Source: Prorocentrum cordatum
Taxonomy: Eukaryota; Sar; Dinophyceae; Prorocentrales; Prorocentraceae
Assembly: GCA_963575745.1 (NCBI GenBank)
Contig: CAUYUJ010015766.1
Coordinates: 209,933 to 273,932 of the forward strand
Reading direction: 5' to 3'
Length of the DNA: 64,000 nucleotides
A program made the translations under genes and the position numbers. Each line of letters opens with the position of its first letter. The first letter of the stretch is position 1. A model generated the notes under the pieces. That model was given only the letters and a program-made list of their open reading frames with translations, did no database searches and had not been told where the DNA came from. Of the stretch, positions 47,510-57,761 are shown one piece after another.

Positions 47510-48650
47510 AAACCTCTAGCGGGGGCCTCGTCTGTGAGCGAATCGGGAGGAAGTCCCGGTTGGGAGTCCCGGCCTACGGGGTCCTCATCTCCATGTTCGA
47601 ATCCGATGCGGCTATCTGCAGACCTTGTAATCACACAGGTTTGGTGACACCTGGGAGCCTGAACCCCGAGGGAGTCTCGAGCGGAAGCCCCGTTCCTGAT
47701 CAAACTGAGAGGCTGTCTCGGGCGCTCACTCGTCAGTGAGTGAATCGCGAGGAAAGCTTGAGCGGCAGCCCTGTCCTATGGGGCCTCCACCTCCATGTTC
47801 GAATCCGAGGCGGTCATCGGCACACCCTGTAAAACGCAAGTTTGGTGACTCCCGGGAGCCTGAACCCCGATGGAGTCTCGAGCGGGAGCCCCGTTCCCGA
47901 GCACACCGAGGGGACGCCTCGGGCGCTCACTCGCGTGTGAATCGCGAGGAAGTCTTGAGCGGCAGCCCTGCCCTATGGGGTCCCCACCATCATGTTCGAA
48001 TCCAAGGCGGCCATCGACAAACTTTGTTAAACACAAGTTTGGCGACACCTGGGAGCCTGACTCCAGAGGAAATCTCGAGCGGGAGCCTCGTTCCAGAGCA
48101 GATTGAGAGGATGTTTTGAGCGGGAGACTCGTCTGTGAGTGAAGCGCGAGGGCGTCTCGAGCGGGAGCCTCCTCACGATGTGGTCCCCGTCTCCTGTTGG
48201 TCATCTGAGGCTGCCATGGGGATACTGGGGGCCTGAATCCCGAAGCAGTCTCGTGCGTGAGCCTCGTTCCTGAGCAAATTGTGATAATTTTTCAAGCGGG
48301 AGCCTCGTCTGTGAGTGAATCGCGAGCATGTCTCGAGCGGGAGCCCCCTCCCGATGTGGTCCCTGCCTCATGTTGGCAATCTGAGGCTGCCATCGGGATA
48401 CTGGGGGCCTGAATCCCGAAGCAATCTCGAGCGGGAGCCTCGTTCTTTAGCAACTTGAAAAGATGCACCTGGCGCTTGCCTGCTAGTGAATCGCGATCAA
48501 GTTTCGAATGGGAGCCCCTCCCCATGGGTCCCCAGCTTTATGTCGAGGAGGCGGTTTTGATTCCCTGTAAAAGAACAGGTTTGATGACACCTGGGAGCCT
48601 GAATCTCGAGAATGTCTCGAGCGGGAGCCTCGTTCCTTTGTCGAGCGTCC
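47510..48650 (+). repeat. ~200-bp tandem array with GTTCGAATCC motif, about six diverged units
   Basis: Landmarks CATGTTCGAATCC (near 47592, 47794 and 47993) and ACACCTGGGAGCCTGAA recur about every 200 bases, with TCTCGAGCGGGAGCC segments between them. Later units (48120-48650) lose parts. GTTCGAATCC resembles a Pol III B-box, so a tRNA-derived SINE origin is possible but unproven. Confidence 0.75.
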
Positions 48651-48837
48651 TTTTTAATCCGATGCGGACAACTTCAATCAAGCTTGCAAGCGTCGGCAAG
48701 GGCCAGCATATACCAGTCAGGCAGAGAGCCTCCGTAGTGACAAGGACGACGATGAGGATTACTCCCATATTAGTTTATAAGGTTCTCTTGTGGGATCCCT
48801 CCGTCGGAGTTTGTTGTGTCTTTTGCTTTGGTTGGAT

Positions 48838-48904
48838 ACACACGCACACGCACACACACATGTATACACATGCATAAATGTATATATACATATTTACAGA
48901 TGTG

Positions 48905-48961
<57 letters not shown>

Positions 48962-48975
48962 ATATATATATGAAT
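48838..48975. repeat. (CA)n and (TA)n microsatellites
   Basis: Short CA run, then about 60 bases of TA with one TT interruption near 48950. Confidence 0.9.
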
Positions 48976-49029
48976 ATGAATATCTGTAAATGTACACAGA
49001 TATTTAATCGCTTCGCTCATGCCGCCGGC

Positions 49030-49620
49030 CCTGGAGCCCTCTTTAGGGCCTCTTGGGGGCCTCTTGGGGACCTCTTGGGAGTCTCTTGGGGCTCCTTGGC
49101 GGCGTTTTAGAGGCCCCCAGGGCCTCTTGGGGGGCTCTTGGGGGTAGTCGATTGCGGCTCCCCCCTCGGAGGCCACGATCCTCGTGAGGGGTGTCGAAAA
49201 ACACCCTCCCCTGGAGTGGTCTGGTGGCTTCTCCCGGGCTTCTCTCGGGACCTTGCCGGGGTACTTTTCGTCCGGGGGCCCCCAGGGGCCGCTCCGCGCG
49301 CGCGAACTAGAAATATTGTTAACAAGTTACCGGAGATCTTAGCACGCCTCTGGCCCGTTGGGCCGGCGAATTTTTTGCAGGCAGGGCCCCAAGTCTGAGT
49401 TCGAGTTTTCCCCTTCTACTTGTGGGCCTCTTGGATCTCTCTTGTGGGCCCGTGGGCCGTCTTCGAGAGAATTTTGGGCTGCCTCTCATGCGAAGTCAAT
49501 GATTTTGGCCTCTTGGGCCAGCCCCCAGGGACTCCAAGCCGGCCCGAGAGTCCCCGCTGCCCTCGAGCCCTAAGATGGCCTCAGGGGCCCATCTTGGGCT
49601 CTTTGCTCCTGGCTCTGGGG
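49030..49620. repeat. CTTGGGGCC-type repeat blocks
   Basis: Two blocks (49030-49135 and 49400-49620) of the family seen at 3395-4720, including the junction motif TCAATGATTTTGGCC near 49497. They lie just upstream of the zinc-finger exon at 49660, mirroring the array just downstream of the exon at 2755. Confidence 0.7.
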
Positions 49621-49659
49621 CCCTGAGAGGGTCAATATTCAGTATTGGGGACTCGGTGA

Positions 49660-50172
49660 TCTGAGGGCACTCCATCCACTCGGTGCATACGGCACGGTGG
49701 CGGATTCTCCCCTGAGGCGGTTGAGGAGGCGAACGCTTTCTGTTCTTCCGCCGCTTTTCGCTGCTACCAGTGTGAGCAACGATTCGCGTCGTGGGCCGCC
49801 TGCGAGGAGCACCTTCTCCAGAGCGGCCACCTGTCCTGGGCAGGCGAGGACGCCCAGCGCCTCCTCTGCCTCCCCGACGTGGACCCGGCCGACTGCGCGG
49901 ACGACGATGCCGACGGGGCTGACGCAGGGCAGGCTGGGAATCCGGGTGCTTCCGCTCGGCGGCGAGCCCGGGGGGAGTCAGGAGGGCGGGCCTTCTCAGA
50001 AGGCTCGGAAGTCCCCGAGCCCTCTGATAAGTTTTCTAAGCTCTTCCCGAAGACAGAGAACCTCTCAGAAGGCTGGAGGCCTTCTGAGAAGGCCTTCTCC
50101 TTCTCGTTTCCCCGACACCATGCTATGCCATGTAATGCTATGCCATGCTTCGACATCCGATTGTGCGAATAG
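49660..50172 (+). CDS. Partial gene (exon): second C2H2 zinc-finger protein of the same type as 2755-3429
   Basis: An open frame follows an in-frame TGA at 49657. It has no ATG before the finger, so it is probably an internal or last exon with its 5' edge at an unseen splice site. The finger is FRCYQCEQRFASWAACEEHL with Cys codons at 49762 and 49771 and His codons at 49810 and 49828, giving C-x2-C-x12-H-x5-H. Spacing and the extra Trp and Cys match the first exon exactly. An acidic stretch (DVDPADCADDDADGADAG) and a Ser/Glu-rich basic region follow, then TAG at 50170. The last ~40 residues run into CATGCTATGCC-type repeats, so the original C-terminus may be upstream. Function beyond probable nucleic-acid binding is unknown. 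Confidence 0.5.
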   Translation, partial: SEGTPSTRCIRHGGGFSPEAVEEANAFCSSAAFRCYQCEQRFASWAACEEHLLQSGHLSWAGEDAQRLLCLPDVDPADCADDDADGADAGQAGNPGASARRRARGESGGRAFSEGSEVPEPSDKFSKLFPKTENLSEGWRPSEKAFSFSFPRHHAMPCNAMPCFDIRLCE

Positions 50173-50219
50173 AGAGGAGACCTACGCCATGGGAAGGGAT
50201 GGGAGGGAGGGGCAGGGCG

Positions 50220-50574
50220 TCAGAGATGTGGCGCGGGCGTGCCTAGCTCGCCGCTCTCCCCCCCTCGCTCGCCGCCGGGCCCCAGCCGTGCCCCGAGCCG
50301 CCGACCCCGCACCTGCGGCGGCCGCGACCGCGCCCTCGCCCGCGGCCGCTCCGGCCGCGGCTGCGGCGCCGAGCGCGCGGACCCCGCGGCCAGCTCGGCG
50401 GCCTGCCCCCCCTGCGGAGCGGGCGCCCGCCGAGCCTGCGGGCGCTCCGCGGGCGGCGGGGCGCCCGGGGGCCGCGGCGGCCGAGCGGCGCGGCGCCAGG
50501 CCTGTCGCAGCGGGCGCCGCGGGCGCCGCGGGGCTGGCGCCAGAGGTCGGCCACTCGCAGAGGGGGGGTAGGGT
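50220..50574. other. Extremely CpG-rich stretch without a supported gene
   Basis: About 350 bases of GCCGCGG-type sequence, open in several frames on both strands. Ala/Arg/Pro composition in every frame means openness is not evidence of coding. Confidence 0.45.
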
Positions 50575-50711
50575 GATGGGCCTGTTTTCCACCACCACCG
50601 CCACATGTTGGAGGGGGAGGGGGTCCTCCTCCTCCTCCTCCTTCTCCTCCTCGTCGTCCTCCTTCCCCCCTCTAACTCATGGTGGTGGTGGTGGTGGAAA
50701 GCAGGCCCATC
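50575..50711. repeat. Fold-back element with ~48-bp arms
   Basis: Left arm GATGGGCCTGTTTTCCACCA and right arm (GATGGGCCTGCTTTCCACCA on the minus strand) are inverted and continue through CCACC runs and a GGGGG segment. The loop is a CTC tract. No coding sequence. Confidence 0.8.
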
Positions 50712-51076
50712 CTAGGGCGGGGGGGAAGGCTTCTCAGAAGCACCCCTGCTTCTTAGCAGGCGCGGGCCTCGTGTGTGAGTGCGAGGGCTGGCGCTGTCCA
50801 AGAAGCAGCCTCCTTCGAAGGAGCCTTCCCCCCTCCCCCTGCTCCCTGGTGCGCGCGGCCATGGAGGGGTCGCCGGGCGCCGCCTCGGGCGGGCGGGAAG
50901 GGGCCCGCTCCGGGCAGGGTGCTCCAGCCTCGCCGGCTGGGCCTGCCGCCGAGGCTCGGCCGCGGCAGGCGAGGAAGCTGCCGCCGCCGCCCGCGAGGAT
51001 ACTGCCGCCGCCGCCGCGGCGGAGCTGAGGAGGGGGCAGGGGTCGAAGAAGGCACAACTGGGTAAGCATGCGCTCT

Positions 51077-51197
51077 CGGAGCCCCGCGCGCGCTCCTTGG
51101 ATCGGCGCTGGGCCACCCTGACGGCGCCTCGGGCGCCGCCCCTGGCGCGCTCCGCAAGGGAGGGAGTCCAGTGTTGGTCCAAGACATCCGCGTTGAC
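51077..51197. repeat. GC-rich hairpin family C, copy 3
   Basis: Shares the core GGCGCCTCGGGCGCCGCCCC and arms (CTTGGATCGGCGCTGGGCC left; reverse complement of CCAGTGTTGGTCCAAGACA right) with 13837 and 15027, with some divergence in the outer arms. Confidence 0.75.
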
Positions 51198-52080
51198 CTC
51201 GTCCTCGAAGGAGGCTGGCACACGAGGAGCACCCCCTGCCGCGGCTCTGGCGGGCGGGCCCCTTGGGCCTGCTGCCGAAGGCGCCCGTGGTGGTGAGCGG
51301 GGCGGGGCAGCGCTGGCGCGCCAGTTGCGTGCCAGAGGGATCTCGAGCCCGCGCCCGACTCGGCCGGAGGGCCGTGCGGCACGAGCTCGGCAAAACGGCG
51401 CTGACGGCGCCCCTCGTCGTCGTCGTCGTCGTCGTCGTCCTCCTCCTCCTCCTCCTCCTCCTCCTCTTCCTCCCCCTCCTGCAGGACCTCCTTGCCGCCG
51501 GGGGGTCCATTTCGACATCGATTCTGGCTGGCCGATGCGGAGCGATTCCGATATTCAGACGACCCGATGCGGCCCGATGCTTGCACGGTGCTGTTGCGCA
51601 CCCTGGCGAAGCGATCTACTTCGATCCCGCCTCGCTGCCGAGGCGGCCCGAGCACGTTCCGGTCCGACCCGACCTCCCGATTCGATGCTGGCTGATCCTG
51701 CCAGTCTCGCCGTGGAGGCGCAGAGACACAGTGCATGCCTCTGGGCGTGCAGGCCCCCAAAGAGTAGTCTTTCTTCTCGGGTCGCACAAAGGTGCACCCT
51801 TCTGCAGTCAACCCGCATGGTACGGACGGGTCATTTTCCAAGGTTGCCCTTGCATCCTTCCCCTGCGGCCCATCCTTGGCTGCCCTCGCTGGCCGCGCCC
51901 CGCTCGCAGAGTGTCGACATGGCCCCCCAAGGCCCTCGCATCCTTGGTTGTACGGGTTGATTGTACCTCCTCGTCCCCCTCGCCCTCCTCTCGCCTTCCC
52001 CCCGATCTCAGCGGCGCGGAGAAGGGGGTTGTGGTGCGAGGGCGGCGGCCTTCTGAGAAACCAGGGGTCTTCTTAGACCT
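51198..52080. other. No gene seen
   Basis: GC-rich, with CGTCGTCGT and CTC runs at 51413-51480. Open frames on both strands lack recognisable motifs. Confidence 0.4.
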
Positions 52081-52690
52081 TGGGGACCTCTTGGGGGCCT
52101 CCTGAGGCGATCTTCGGGGCCTATTGTACTGTCTTGGAGCGTCGGGATCCCGAAAAGGCGAGAACGCTAACATCGCTCAAAACCTAAGGAAACTCAATGA
52201 TTTTGGCGTTTATTGGGGCTCCCGTCTTACCAAGAAACCCTCCTGGAAGCCTCCGAGCACTTCGAAGACACCCCCGAGCTTCGGTCGTCGACACACGACG
52301 ACCCCGCATCTCCGCGGGCGACATGTATGCACCGTACCGCGTTGGCGTCTCCCGAGGCGTCGTCGATCCTCCACCCACGAGTGGTAGGGTGCATAGTTTT
52401 TCGGCCCTCAGAGCCGAGAAACTATGCACCGTACCGCGCTGAGGCGCGGCCTGACGGAGTCCAAGCACTGTACGGTGCATGGCCGCCGTCCTCGTAGCAC
52501 CTCCGAGCCTGCGCCGCTGGAAGGCACCTCTTTGGGGCCGTCTTGGGGCCCTCTCTGGGGGGCCTCTTGGGCCGTCCTGGAGCCCTCTTGCGCCGTCTTG
52601 TGGGCCTCTTGGCCGTCGAGCGCCCGAGGCCCGAAAGGGCGAAAACGCTAAGATAGTCGAAGCATCTAAGGACGTCACTGATTTGGGGCT
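52081..52690. repeat. CTTGGGGCC-type blocks around a hairpin
   Basis: Two A-rich junctions of the family (near 52145-52205 and 52625-52680) flank unique sequence. A hairpin at 52389-52430 has 17-base arms, GTGCATAGTTTTTCGGC and its complement, with one mismatch. The segment TATGCACCGTACCGCG is found at 52327 and 52423, and its core again inverted near 52471. Confidence 0.7.
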
Positions 52691-54054
52691 CCCAGAGGTC
52701 ATCCTGGAGCCCACATCTTCGAGCCTGCGCCCGCTGGAGGCAGCCCCGCGCAGCCCTCGCGAGGGCGGCCGGCCCGCGAGCCCCGCGGCCATGGCGCGGG
52801 CCGTGCTGGGCGTCGGGGGGCTGCGGTCCGCCCTTCCCGCCCGCCGCCGCAGCGGTCTGGCCGGTCCGAGCTCGGGCTGGGAGTGCCCCCCCCCTGCCGC
52901 CGCGGCCTCCCGAAGGCGGTCGCCGTCACCCAGGCGGCTACCGCGCGCGCGTCGCCCCACGAAGTGGCGCGACGCGCGCGCGCGCCGAAGTCGGCTGGGA
53001 GAGCTGCTCGGTGGCGGGCGCTCTCTGGCCACCCCGCGGGGGCAACGATGTGCTGCACGACTGTGCTGCTCTTGCCGCACAGGCACGCGCACTACTCGTG
53101 AGCGGGGCGGCGCGGGCGGCGGAGGTGTAACTCCACATGTTTTCGGTACTTCCAATCGGAGCAGCACCGACGCAGCTACTCATTTGCTCCAGTGCCTTGT
53201 GGACGGGCGCGCATGCAGGCTCACGAATGCGCACACGCTCTATGGAATGTTTAACTTTGCCCTTCCGGTTGCTGCACCTTCCCCTTCAGCATCCGTAACA
53301 ACTCTAGCTCAAATTGACAGCACTTACTACGGTTCCTAGGCCCCAGGACCGTCAAAGGACGACTCGGGACGAGACGCCGGTCCTGCGGAGAGGGGTTCAG
53401 ACCTCTGGGCGGGCTTCCTCCTTCTGCGTCACAGCCTAGGCCTCCCAGATGGGGCCGGATCAGACGGGATTGGAGGATCGCGCCGCATCGCTGATACAGC
53501 GGCGGCTCACCGGCGATGTCGCTCGGTGTGGATCCCGACTTTCTTCACGTCGACGTCGGCGATGCACCGCCGATGCATCGTCGGTGCGGCGCGATCCTCC
53601 GACCCTACTCGCTGGGGCCCCCAGTTGGGAGGGAGTGCCCTGTGCTGTGCTCGGGACGGTGTGATCGAAGCGGGTGCGGATACACTGGGCTCGAAAACCA
53701 GGGATCGACCTAAGCAGTGTCTTTCGTTTTCGTTCTGTTTTCGTTTTCGTTTTCGTTCGTTTTGTGCTCAATTCGCCTTTGCTGTAAAACGAAGTCGAAA
53801 CGAAAACAGCCCACGAAATCACCCAAACAACGTTCAGATCGAGCCCTGCAGCAGTTCCCGTCTGCTCCGAACAGGGCTCGCTGCCGGTGCGCCGCGGGCA
53901 TTGTCTATCTGAGTCGCAGGGTCGCTTGCCCAACGGAGGCAGCTGACGGATTTGGACAGCCTTTGCTGTTGGGCATGGTGCCTATTCTTTCCGTACCCAC
54001 TTCGGGCGTCCAGGCTCCCGAATGGGGCCGCAGGACGCCCAGACTCCCAAGGAT
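52691..54054. other. No supported gene; a TTTTCG repeat
   Basis: GC-rich open frames on both strands of 52700-53340 look like composition effects. A (TTTTCG)n stretch lies at 53727-53762. The segment GACCGTCAAAGGACGACTCGGG (53348) resembles sequences near 12670 and 635, a small dispersed repeat. Confidence 0.4.
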
Positions 54055-54142
54055 ATTCCCCAATCAGAGCTTGCCTCTGTAGGGGTCCTAGCGGACTCAT
54101 TCCCCAATCAGAGCTTGCTTCTGTAGGGGTCCTAGTGGATTC
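54055..54142 (+). repeat. Two 44-bp direct repeats
   Basis: ATTCCCCAATCAGAGCTTGC and the following TCTGTAGGGGTCCTAG occur twice head to tail, 44 bases apart, with three differences. Confidence 0.85.
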
Positions 54143-54143
54143 A

Positions 54144-55790
54144 TATGGTTAGGTGAGCTTTGCCGCCGATTTCCGCGGCCCGCCCGGGTGCCCGGGTGCC
54201 CTAGTGCCCCGGGGCCCGGGTGCCCGGGTGCCCAGGTGCTCCGGTGCCTTATAGCCCTATAGCCCTATAGCTTTATAGCCCTATGGCCCTATAGTCCTAT
54301 AGCCTTATAGCTCAATATGCCTATAGCCCTATAGCCCTATAGCCCAATCACCCTGTAGCCCTATAGCCCTATAGCCCTTTAGCCTTAAAACCTTATAGCC
54401 CCATAGCCCAATAGCCCTATAGCCCTATAGCCTTATAGCCCTATAGCCTAATAGCCGTATATCCCTATAGCATTATAGCCTTATAGCCCTATAGCCTTAT
54501 AGCCCCATAGCCTTAGGGCCCTATAGCCCTATAGCCCCATAGCCTAATCACCCTATAGCCCTATAGCCCTATAGCCCTATAGTCTTATACCCTTATAGCC
54601 CGTTAACCCTATAGCCCTATAGCCCTATAGCCCTTTCGCCCTATAGCTCTATATGCCTATAGCCTTATAGCCCTAGAGACCTATAGCCCTATAGCCCTAC
54701 AGCCCTATGGTCCTACAGCCCTATAGCCCCATAGCCCTATCGACCCATAGCTCTATGGCCCTATAGCACTGGAGCCCCATGGTCCCAGAGCCCCATAGCC
54801 CCATAGCCCCATAGCCCTATAGCCCTACAGCCCCATAGCCTAATGGCCCTATAGCCCTATAGCCTCATAGCCCTATAGTCCTATAGCCCTATGGCCCTAT
54901 AGCCCTACAGCCCTATAGCCCTACAGCCCTAAAAAGGTTCCGATTGTTTTTTCTCCGGTATTCTATGGTTAGCTGAGGTTTGCCACCGATTTGCCACCGA
55001 TTTCCGCGACCCGCCCGGGTGGTCGGGTGCTTGGGTGCCCGCTGGCCCGGGTTCCCGGGTGTTCGGGTGCCCAGGGTCCCTATAGCCCTACAGCCCTGTA
55101 GCTCCATATCCCTATAGCCCTATGGCCCTATAACCCTAAACCCTATAGCCCGCTTTATAGCCCTGTAGCCCGATAGCCCTATAGCCCTTTAGCCTTACCT
55201 ATAGCCCCATAGCCCAATAGCCCAATAGCCCTATAGCCCTATAGCCTTATAGCCCTATAGCCTAATAGCCCTATAGCCTTATAACCCTATAACCCTATAA
55301 CCCTATAGCCCTTCAGCCCTATATCCCTATAGCCCCATAGCCCTATAGCCCTGTAGACCTATAGCCCTATAGCCCACTAGTCCTATAGCCCTATAGCCCT
55401 GTATCCGTACAGCTCTATAGCCCTATAGCCTTATAGCCCTATATTTCCATGTGCCTATAGCCCTACAGCCCTATAGCTCCATAGCCCTATAGTACTATAG
55501 CCCTATAGCCCTACGGTCCTATGGCCCTATAGCCCCATAGCCCGATATACTCATAACATTATGGCCCTATAGCCCTATAGCCCTATAGCCCCGTGGCCCC
55601 ATAACACCATAGTCCTATAGCCCTACAGCCCTATAGCCCCATGACCCTATAGCCCTATAGCTCAGTATAGCCCTACAGACCTGTAGCCCTATGGTCCTAT
55701 AGCCCTATATATCCATAGCCCTATTAGCCCCACTGCCCCATCGCCCAATAGCCCAATAGCCCCATAGCGCCATAAAGACTTAGATCGTTT
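54144..55790. repeat. CCCTATAG octamer array in two ~820-bp higher-order units
   Basis: Long runs of AGCCCTAT with scattered variants. Each half begins with a matching header (ATGGTTAG-TGAG-TTTGCC and CCGCCCGGGTG, near 54145 and 54965), so the array was duplicated as a whole. No coding sequence. Confidence 0.9.
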
Positions 55791-55916
55791 TTTTGTTTAT
55801 CTGGTATCATGTGTTTCCCAACCCTTCTGAGCTGGGTTCTCGTTTGTAGAACACTGTGGTGACACATCTCCTCATTCTTCCCCCTCCTCCTGCCTCCTCG
55901 CTGCTCCCTAGGGGGG

Positions 55917-56165
55917 CTACGAACTGCGCAACTGTCGCCACTTTCGTGGGCTCCTGGGAGGCACGGCGGAGTAGGGGAGCAAACGGACCCATACTAGACC
56001 TCTCAGCTCCCTGGGAAGCTGCGAACTGCGCAACCGTCGCCACTTTCGCTGGTTCCTTGGAAGCACGTCGGAGTAGGGGAGCAAACGGACCCAGACTGGA
56101 CCTCGCAGCTTCCTGGGGGGCTGCGAACTGCGCAACTGTCACCACTTTCGTGGGCTCCTGGAAGG
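55917..56165. repeat. Third block of the ~103-bp satellite, about 2.5 diverged copies
   Basis: GCTGCGAACTGCGCAACTGT and CGCCACTTTCGTGGGCTCCT recur every ~101 bases. The middle of the unit (GAGTAGGGGAGCAAACGGAC) differs from the other two arrays, so this is a separate subfamily. Confidence 0.85.
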
Positions 56166-56520
56166 CCTAGAGGCCCTCTTGTGTCAATTGTGGGCCTCCT
56201 TGGGCCCTTCTTGGGGCCGTCTCGGGGCCCTCTTGGGGGCTCCTTCGACCGCCTTCGGGTTCTCTTGGGGGCATCTTGGGGCGTCTTGATACGTCGGAAG
56301 CTAAGTCATGCGAGAGCCACCACCACATAGAACAACCGTAGTAGCATGACTGAGTTTTGCATCTTGATGGTATCTTGGGAATGCTCTTGGGGCTCTCTTG
56401 GGACGCCTCGAAGGGCTCCTGGGCCGCCAAGAGGTCACCTTGGGCCGTCTTGAGGTCACAGTGGGTAGTCTTGGAGCCATCTTGAGTCGTCTTGGAGCCG
56501 TCTCGGCTTCGGGAACACGA
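56166..56520. repeat. CTTGGGGCC-type repeat block
   Basis: Begins directly after the satellite. Same family as 3395-4720. 56521-56720 shows no recognisable gene. Confidence 0.7.
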
Positions 56521-56729
56521 GCTTGTCGTATCTTACAAGGGGTTGCTGCCTTGGGAGTGTGGTCCCGTTGGATTAGGCGAGTGATTTCGGCCTCGGGCGA
56601 GGATGCGATGCATGTTGGCCAGCGTGGGTAGATGGGGGTGGCTAGAAGATTACAGACACCCTGTCGGACTCAACTTGGCATTCGAGCATGCCCCAACGTG
56701 CCAGGGGGCACGGTGGTGGATACGGACAA

Positions 56730-57222
56730 AAAGGATGGAGGAGGAGGAGGAGGCGGACGAGGAGGAGGAGGAGCAGGAGCAGAAACAGGAAGATGAGGGG
56801 GAGGGAGGGAGGGAGGGAGGGAGGGAGGGAGGGAGGGAGGGAGGGAGGGAGGGAGGGAGGGAGGAGGGAGGAGGAGGAGGAGGAGGAGGAGGAGGAGGAG
56901 GAGGAGGAGGGTAGGAGGAGGAGGAGGGGAAGGAGGAGGAGGAGGAAGAGGAGGAGGATTGATGAGGAGAGAGATCGATGAGGAGGAGAAGAGGAAGAAG
57001 AGGAAGAAGAGGTGGAGGAGGAGGAGGAGGGAGTGATTGAGGGAGGGAGGAGGGAGGAGCAGGAGGAGGAGCAGGAGGAGGAGGAGCAGGAGGAGGAGGA
57101 GGAGGAGGAGGAGGAGGAGGAGGAGGGGGAGGAGGACGAGGACGAGGAGGAGGACGAGGCGGAGGAGGAGGCGGAGGACGAGGAGGAGGTGGAGGAGGAG
57201 GAGGAGGAGGCGGAGACGGGTT
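56730..57222. repeat. (GGA)n / (GGGA)n polypurine tract
   Basis: GGA units with a (GGGA)n block at about 56800-56860. Almost pure purine on the plus strand. Confidence 0.95.
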
Positions 57223-57400
57223 AACCATTGGTGCGCAGGAGCAGGGCAGCAAGATGGAGCGCGGATTTAGGGGCCAAGAGGGCACGCCTGCCCCATACGT
57301 GATCCCGAGGTCGGCGGAGTACCCGCTGATCCGTGCCCACGTAGGCGCGCGGCTGCTGCCCCTGTACCAATTGTTCCCTGAAAGCAGGTGTTCTCGGATT
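57223..57400 (+). CDS. Possible short coding exon, unrecognised
   Basis: After the GGA tract a frame reads GAQEQGSKMERGFRGQEGTP and APYVIPRSAEYPLIRAHVGA, with ordinary composition and no repeat structure. A GT after AAAGCAG near 57392 could be a splice donor. I do not recognise a family, and the call rests on composition alone. Confidence 0.2.
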
Positions 57401-57761
57401 CCCAGGCTCCAGTCTACTTCAGGTGCCTTCCCGTTTCAAGAGTCGAGTGGTTTTCCTGCTTCCTTTCTCTTCGGGGGGAGGGCGGGCACCACATGATGTA
57501 TTTTCGATGCCTTCGTACTGCATGTTTCGACCTACTTCTTCCGAGCCATGGGTTCTGTTGCGGGCAGAATGGCAGATGGCGGATGGAAGAACTCGTCAAA
57601 GTTGCTGTGTGACACATTCTCTCGGGAGGGATTGGCGATGGGCTCGAGTGGGAATCGCTAGTGAAGTACGCTTGAACCTCCTCGTCAGGGAGTAGGGCTG
57701 AAATACCGGAGGCGTCTCCAGCACGTGGTCGCCGCCCCGTGAAGTTCGCGCTTCATACATC

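Noticed and set aside
49697-51028. 443-codon plus-strand frame across the CpG-rich region
   Set aside because: It starts inside the zinc-finger exon in the wrong frame and crosses a CG-rich stretch open in most frames, a hairpin and a CTC tract.
52184-53340. Overlapping 286- and 327-codon frames on opposite strands
   Set aside because: Both are GC-rich low-complexity translations with no recognisable domain, and part overlaps repeat blocks and a hairpin.
57645-57670. GGGAATCGCTAGTGAAGTA, resembling part of small-subunit rRNA
   Set aside because: Only about 12 bases match and the flanks have no rRNA resemblance. Too short to support an organelle-derived insertion.
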